DNA from: JBGOUJ01 sp041477005
Lineage (GTDB): Bacteria; Acidobacteriota; Terriglobia; Bryobacterales; JACQDG01
Direction: 5' to 3'
Assembly (NCBI GenBank): GCA_041477005.1
Contig: JBGOUJ010000084.1
Span: 1-18,356, forward strand
Length of the DNA stretch: 18,356 nt
Shown: positions 14,514-18,356 of the stretch, piece after piece
How positions within the stretch are numbered: the stretch's first letter is position 1
Layout of the letters: each line of letters starts with the position of its first letter
The notes under the pieces: model-generated
Databases searched by the model: none
Told to the model about the DNA's origin: nothing
What the model saw: only the letters and a program-made list of their open reading frames with translations
Position numbers and translations under genes: made by a program

Positions 14514-16595
14514 ATGCGCGTAGCGTGTTTTTCCCCTCTGCCGCCTCGAAAGAGCGGGATTGCCGATTACTCCGCCGCTTTGTTCCGCGAGCTCGCCCGC
14601 CGCATCGAGCTGGAAGTGTTCGTCGAAGAACCGCTCCCTGACGGGCCCAGCGGGCGTCCCGGCCCGCAACCTGCAGCCGAAGGCTTGGCCGTCCGGCATT
14701 ATCGCGACTACCGCCCTTCCGATTTCGACCTCAACCTCTACCAGATCGGGAATAATCCGGATCACACCTACGTCTACGATATGGCGCTCGAACATCCAGG
14801 CGTGGTGGTGCTGCATGAATTCAATCTTCACCACCTGCTGGCCGCGACCACGATCAGGCGGGGCGATTGGGATGCCTACTTAAGAGAGGTGGAATACAAC
14901 GGCGGCGCCGAAGCGCTGGCTTACGCCCGCCGCGTGCGGGCGCTCGAGGCCGGCCCCGATTACGAGAACCTGGCGATGAACCGGCGGCTGCTCGAGTCGA
15001 GCCGCGCCCTGATCGCCTTCAACCGGTTCATCGCCGACCAGGCGCGCGGCGCCGGTTACGATCGGCCGATCGCGATCATTCCCCACGGAGCAGCTCTCCC
15101 GGAAGCCAACCGCGAAAAATACCGCCGCCGGCTGGGCTTGGACGAAACGACCCCGCTGGTCGGCGTCTTCGGCTTTCTGAAGCCCTACAAACGGATTGCC
15201 GAGACCCTGCGGGCTTTCCGGCGCCTGATTCGCCTGCAGCCGCGCGCCCGCCTGATCCTGGTCGGGGATGAGCACCCGGATCATCCCGTCCGCGGCCTCA
15301 TCGCTTCGCTGGGTCTCGAAAGCCACGTGCGAGTTCTCGGCTACGTTCCCATCGAGGATTTCGAGCAATATATCGGCGCCGTGGATGTGTGCGTCAACTT
15401 GAGGTATCCGACGGCGGGCGAGAGTTCCGGCCCTTTGCTGCGCGCGTTCGGGTTGGGGCGCGCCGCGCTGGTTTCCGACGTTGGCTCCTTTGCCGAACTG
15501 CCGGACGCAGTTTGCTTCAAGGTTCCGGTGGGCGAGCAAGAGGTGGATTTCATTTACGAGTATCTGAACCTGCTGGTAAGCCGGCCGGAGGTGGCCCGCT
15601 CGAAGGGAGAATGCGCCCGCCGCTGGGTGGCGGAACATTGTTCGTGGGAAGTGGTCGCCGGGCAGTATGCCGGTTTTCTGCAGGCTGTCGCCGAAGGTAG
15701 CGAGTGGCTCCCTACTCCTCTCCCCCGACCCCCGATCTCCGCCGCGCATCCCCCGGCCCCTGTCGCCCAATCCCCAATTCCCAGCCCCGAACTTCATCCC
15801 TGGGCCGAGTACATCCTGGGCTACGCTTCGGCCTCCGAGGAGCAACTGAACTACGCCCGCAACCACATCACCCGGCTGGTTCGCACCCTCGAGATCACGC
15901 CGCCCGCCAAGCCGGAGGACCGGATCCTCGAGATGGGCGCCTACATGCAGATCACCCCTGCCCTCCAGCACCTGCTCGGCTACGGCGAAGTTCGCGGCAG
16001 TTATCTCGGCCCGCCCGGCTCGGTGGATCACCGGGAGGCGCGCTCCACCACCGGTGAGGCGTTTTGCTGCGAGATCGATCTCTTCAACGCCGAGGAAGAC
16101 CGGTTCCCTTACGAGGACGGCTATTTCGCGACGGTGCTGTGCTGCGAGCTGCTCGAGCACCTGTACCACGACCCCATGCACATGATGGGCGAGATCAACC
16201 GCATCTTGCGGCCGGGCGGGGCGCTGGTGCTGACCACGCCCAACATTTGCAGCCTGCGGGCGATCGAATCGATTCTGCTCTCCTATCATCCCGGGCTGTT
16301 CCACCAGTACATCCGGCCCTCCACGGACGGAGAAATCGCTCCGCGGCACAACCGCGAATACGCGCCGCGCGACGTGCAGTTGCTGTTCGAGCAGGCGGGC
16401 TTTGAAGTGACGCTACTGGAGACGGGGCCTTACCTGGTCGAGCCGAGCGCCGCCGGGGAGTGGGTCCTGAACCTGCTCGACCGCTACCAGCTTTCGAAAG
16501 ACCTGCGCGGGGTGGGGATATTCGCGGTGGGCAAAAAGGTCTCTGCGGTCGAATGCCGTTACCCGCCCGGCCTCTATGCCGGAGGCGGCGAATGA
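14514..16595 (+). CDS. GT4 glycosyltransferase-methyltransferase fusion
   Basis: This 693-residue protein has two catalytic parts. Residues 1-395 are a GT-B transferase: PRKSGIADYSAALFREL (11-27), VVLHEFNLHHL (98-108), IIPHGA (188-193), FGFLKPYKRIAE (219-230) as donor site, LGYVPIEDFEQYI (275-287) and SGPLLRAFGLGRAAL (305-319). Residues about 397-428 are a Pro-rich linker encoded by a 7-bp repeat. Residues about 430-675 are a class I SAM methyltransferase: ILEMGAYMQITPAL (471-484, motif I with Gly475), CCELLEHLYHDP (543-554), INRILRPGGALVLTTPN (561-577) and a C-terminal FEQAGFEVTLLE. It may add a sugar and O-methylate the chain, perhaps as a capping step. ATG 14514 is 3 bp after DUF3108, and its TGA overlaps the exporter ATG (ATGA). 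Confidence 0.9.
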   Translation: MRVACFSPLPPRKSGIADYSAALFRELARRIELEVFVEEPLPDGPSGRPGPQPAAEGLAVRHYRDYRPSDFDLNLYQIGNNPDHTYVYDMALEHPGVVVLHEFNLHHLLAATTIRRGDWDAYLREVEYNGGAEALAYARRVRALEAGPDYENLAMNRRLLESSRALIAFNRFIADQARGAGYDRPIAIIPHGAALPEANREKYRRRLGLDETTPLVGVFGFLKPYKRIAETLRAFRRLIRLQPRARLILVGDEHPDHPVRGLIASLGLESHVRVLGYVPIEDFEQYIGAVDVCVNLRYPTAGESSGPLLRAFGLGRAALVSDVGSFAELPDAVCFKVPVGEQEVDFIYEYLNLLVSRPEVARSKGECARRWVAEHCSWEVVAGQYAGFLQAVAEGSEWLPTPLPRPPISAAHPPAPVAQSPIPSPELHPWAEYILGYASASEEQLNYARNHITRLVRTLEITPPAKPEDRILEMGAYMQITPALQHLLGYGEVRGSYLGPPGSVDHREARSTTGEAFCCEIDLFNAEEDRFPYEDGYFATVLCCELLEHLYHDPMHMMGEINRILRPGGALVLTTPNICSLRAIESILLSYHPGLFHQYIRPSTDGEIAPRHNREYAPRDVQLLFEQAGFEVTLLETGPYLVEPSAAGEWVLNLLDRYQLSKDLRGVGIFAVGKKVSAVECRYPPGLYAGGGE
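15709..15792 (+). repeat. C-rich heptamer array inside the fusion gene (12 units)
   Basis: Twelve 7-bp units in register (TCCCTAC, TCCTCTC, CCCCGAC, CCCCGAT, CTCCGCC, GCGCATC, CCCCGGC, CCCTGTC, GCCCAAT, CCCCAAT, TCCCAGC, CCCGAAC) with consensus near CCCCRAY. They code for the Pro/Ala/Ser linker between the glycosyltransferase and methyltransferase domains. 84 bp is 28 codons, so the frame is kept. Confidence 0.8.
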
Positions 16596-17821
16596 TAGCC
16601 CGCTATGCCGACGTGGAGGTGTGCGCCTCCCCAACCCGGCACGCGATCGACGTGGCTTGCACGGTGGAGAACGCCGGGAGCCGGGTCTGGAGCGCCGCTG
16701 CCGGCTTCGCCTTCAGCTACCAGATCTTCGACCCGGCCACCGGCACGCTGGTTGAGGACGGGAAGCGCGCCGCACTGCAGCGGGAAGTGGCGCCGGGCGA
16801 GTCCGCGCCGCTGCGGCTGTCGGTCGCGCTGCCGAAGGAGCCGGGGCAGTACCGCATCTATGTGTCGGTGCTGCAGGAGCACGTCGCCTGGTTTTACGAG
16901 AGCGGTTCGCCCTTCCTGCTGATTGATGCCAACGTCGGCAGCGATACCCTGGCCATCCGCCGCCAACTGGTCGCCAACCTGGCCCGCGTACGCCTGGAAA
17001 GGCTGGTTCGCACCTTCTTGCGGGCTTTCGTGTATCCATTCCGCACCCTGGTCCGCCACCGCTCGCTGATCCGTTCCATGGTGCGGCGCGACGTCGCCGG
17101 ACGGTACCGTGGCTCTTACGGCGGGCTGTTCTGGACCGTCGTCCATCCGCTGCTGATGATGGTGACCTACTACTTCGTCTTTGGTATCGTGCTGCGGACC
17201 CGCTTTGCCGGCGACGCCCGCCCGTCGAGCTTCGTGCTCTACTTTCTGGCCGGCATGCTGCCCTGGCTGGCCTTCAGCGAGGCGGTGGGGCGCTCGCCTT
17301 CGTTGATCCTGGAGTATCGGACCTTCGTGAAGAAGCTGGTCTTTCCAGTCGAGATCCTGCCGGTGAACCTGGTCCTGGCGGGACTGGTCAGTGAGGCCTT
17401 TGGCGCGATCATCTTCGCGGCCGGCCTGTGGTACTTCGGCCGCCCGTTTCCTGCCACGATCCTCTATTTGCCGCTGCTGGTCATCCCGCAGATTCTGTTC
17501 ACGCTCGGCCTGTGCTGGTTTCTCGCGGCGCTGGGAGTGTTTTTCCGCGACATCGGCCAGCTCATCGGCTTCCTGCTCACGCTGTGGTTCTTCGTAACGC
17601 CGATCTGCTACCCGGAGACCTCGCTGCCGTCCCGATGGATGTGGGTGTTTGCGCAGAACCCGCTTTATATACTTGTGCGTAGCTACCGCATGATATTCTT
17701 GGAGGCCGTCGGGCCGAACTGGCGAGCCCTGGCCAAGCTGGCGGTTCTCAGCGGGATCGTATTCTTCGCCGGGCACGCCTGGTTCTACAGACTTCGCCGG
17801 TCCTTCGCAGATTTGTTGTGA
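16592..17821 (+). CDS. ABC-2 polysaccharide export permease with N-terminal beta-sandwich
   Basis: This 409-residue protein is the membrane part of an O-antigen/teichoic-acid type ABC exporter (Wzm/TagG family). Residues about 140-409 are the permease: LIRSMVRRDVAGRYRGSYGGLFWTVVHPL-like entry (159-187, Arg-rich amphipathic helix then first membrane span), then spans near 187-202, 212-229, 255-280, 288-316, 321-340 and 382-400, with FFRDIGQL and NPLYILVRSYR in between. Residues 1-115 are an added all-beta domain (VACTVENAGSRVWS, then VAPGESAPLRLSVALP, EPGQYRIYVSVLQEHVAWF) like those on Wzt ATPases and other glycan enzymes; it would lie in the cytoplasm. The ATG at 16592 has GGAGG upstream and overlaps the previous stop. 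No ATPase partner follows before the window ends. Confidence 0.9.
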   Translation: MIARYADVEVCASPTRHAIDVACTVENAGSRVWSAAAGFAFSYQIFDPATGTLVEDGKRAALQREVAPGESAPLRLSVALPKEPGQYRIYVSVLQEHVAWFYESGSPFLLIDANVGSDTLAIRRQLVANLARVRLERLVRTFLRAFVYPFRTLVRHRSLIRSMVRRDVAGRYRGSYGGLFWTVVHPLLMMVTYYFVFGIVLRTRFAGDARPSSFVLYFLAGMLPWLAFSEAVGRSPSLILEYRTFVKKLVFPVEILPVNLVLAGLVSEAFGAIIFAAGLWYFGRPFPATILYLPLLVIPQILFTLGLCWFLAALGVFFRDIGQLIGFLLTLWFFVTPICYPETSLPSRWMWVFAQNPLYILVRSYRMIFLEAVGPNWRALAKLAVLSGIVFFAGHAWFYRLRRSFADLL

Positions 17822-18156
17822 TGATGCTGCCAAACGGCGATCGCGCGGTCGTTGATATCAAGAAGCTGCGGGAATATTGCCTGAGTAAACAGCACCCGCA
17901 CGGGCGACACAAAGCCCGCGTTTTCGGATCGGCCCTCGGCATGAGGACCGCCGACGCGGACCTGCTCCGAGACGCATTGCTCGAAGCGGCCCGCTCGACG
18001 GGGGAAGCAGTACGAGGGGAGCGCGACGACTATGGGCAGAGGTTTGTGCTGGATTTTCCCCTGACCGTCGCGGGCAAGACCGCCACCGTCCGCAGTTGCT
18101 GGATTATTTTAAATGTTGAATACTTCCCCCGCCTGACAAGCTGCTACGTTTTGTGA
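17821..18156 (+). CDS. DUF6883 domain protein
   Basis: This small protein (111 residues from the chosen ATG) matches the pattern I know as DUF6883: an opening LPNGDRAVVDIKKLREYCLS, HPHGRHKARVFGSALGM, a helical segment, DDYGQRFVLDFPLTV, then TATVRSCWIIL and the closing PRLTSCYVL. There is no signal peptide or membrane segment. Its biochemical function is unknown; it often lies beside DUF4926 genes, as here. The start could be GTG 17818, ATG 17821 or ATG 17824. ATG 17821 shares one base with the exporter stop, so it may be read from the same transcript. Its 3' end overlaps the convergent DUF4926 gene by 13 bp. It interrupts the place where the exporter ATPase gene would be expected. Confidence 0.85.
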   Translation: MMLPNGDRAVVDIKKLREYCLSKQHPHGRHKARVFGSALGMRTADADLLRDALLEAARSTGEAVRGERDDYGQRFVLDFPLTVAGKTATVRSCWIILNVEYFPRLTSCYVL

Positions 18157-18170
18157 CTGAAGGCGGGGGA
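18125..18170. terminator. 10-bp perfect inverted repeat at overlapping 3' ends
   Basis: TCCCCCGCCT (18125-18134) is the exact complement of AGGCGGGGGA (18161-18170), with 26 nt between. The arms lie in the 3' ends of the two convergent genes and flank both stop codons. It could act as a two-way transcription end, though no U-tract follows on either side. Confidence 0.45.
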
Positions 18171-18356
18171 TTCGCTCACCGGCTCGTGGTGCAGCACGAT
18201 CAACTGATCGGAGCGCAAAGCAAGGGTGGCGTAGGTGCGGCCTTCGGCGTCGCTGAACTCGACTTCGTAAACGTCAGGAGCGAGTGACTCGACAACCGTC
18301 CCGACCTGGCCTCGCAGCAGCCCGCGTTCGGTGAGGTCTTGCAGCAACGCCACGGA
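18144..18356 (-). CDS. DUF4926 domain protein, 5' end outside window
   Basis: About 70 residues are visible, reading in from the right edge with the frame open to the last base, so the start lies beyond the window. The visible part (SVALLQDLTERGLLRGQVGTVV, YEVEFSDAEGRTYATLAL, then a short tail) fits DUF4926, a domain of 60-80 residues with an SH3-like beta look. A GTG at 18351-18353 could serve as a start, but homologues I recall have about eight residues before this point. The stop is the TAG at 18144-18146. It faces the DUF6883 gene and overlaps its end by 13 bp. Co-occurrence suggests a functional pair, but what the pair does is not established. Confidence 0.8.
   Translation of the reverse strand, partial: SVALLQDLTERGLLRGQVGTVVESLAPDVYEVEFSDAEGRTYATLALRSDQLIVLHHEPVSESPAFSHKT

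Noticed and set aside
16460..16591. Longer start for the exporter permease at 16460
   Set aside because: It would overlap the fusion gene by over 130 bp and add a basic, motif-free leader. The ATG at 16592 has GGAGG upstream and an ATGA overlap.
1952..18110. The string GGATTATTTT or its complement seen near 1955, 6248 and 18102 as a possible regulatory site
   Set aside because: The three copies lie at unrelated places (two at gene 3' ends, one inside a gene), have no shared flanks and no symmetry. Chance is the simpler reading.

Overview
The window is GC-rich, densely coded bacterial DNA that best fits an Acidobacteriota of the Solibacter/Bryobacter type. The strongest sign is the large secreted protein read right to left from 6236 to 2769: it joins a beta-propeller to the C-terminal domain I recognise as TIGR03437, which is typical of that group. 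Taxonomy is inferred from protein family, not from a marker-gene comparison.

Layout. (1) 97-588 (minus): ssb. (2) 589-851: a short degenerate G/A-rich repeat field ending in a 7-bp repeat, running into the start of a galactose-mutarotase-like hypothetical gene (806-1945, plus). (3) 7398 down to 1957 (minus): a tight four-gene unit of cupin, SDR-like protein with a substituted active site, secreted propeller/TIGR03437 protein, and a small protein resembling an ECF sigma factor fused to an anti-sigma zinc finger. (4) 7399-7544: divergent control region. (5) 7545-17821 (plus): a surface-polysaccharide operon, rfbA-rfbC-rfbB, three GT4 glycosyltransferases, a DUF3108 protein, a glycosyltransferase/methyltransferase fusion, and an ABC-2 polysaccharide export permease with an extra N-terminal beta-sandwich domain. 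Most junctions in (5) overlap or nearly touch. (6) 17821-18356: a DUF6883 gene and the 3' end of a convergent DUF4926 gene, overlapping tail to tail.

Together the operon would make an activated dTDP-6-deoxyhexose (no rfbD/rmlD is visible), build a glycan with at least four glycosyltransferases, probably methylate it, and pass it to an ABC exporter whose ATPase is not in the window.

The most unusual structural signal is a set of four short arrays with unrelated consensus sequences but the same 7-bp period. They lie at 817-851, 8922-8977, 13533-13770 and 15709-15792. Each sits at a translation start, a ribosome-binding site, a gene 5' end or a domain junction. One forms the linker of the glycosyltransferase/methyltransferase fusion, one supplies the rfbB ribosome-binding site, and two are read as doubtful N-terminal extensions. 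No tRNA, rRNA, CRISPR array or transposase gene was seen, and no gene-free stretch exceeds 300 bp.
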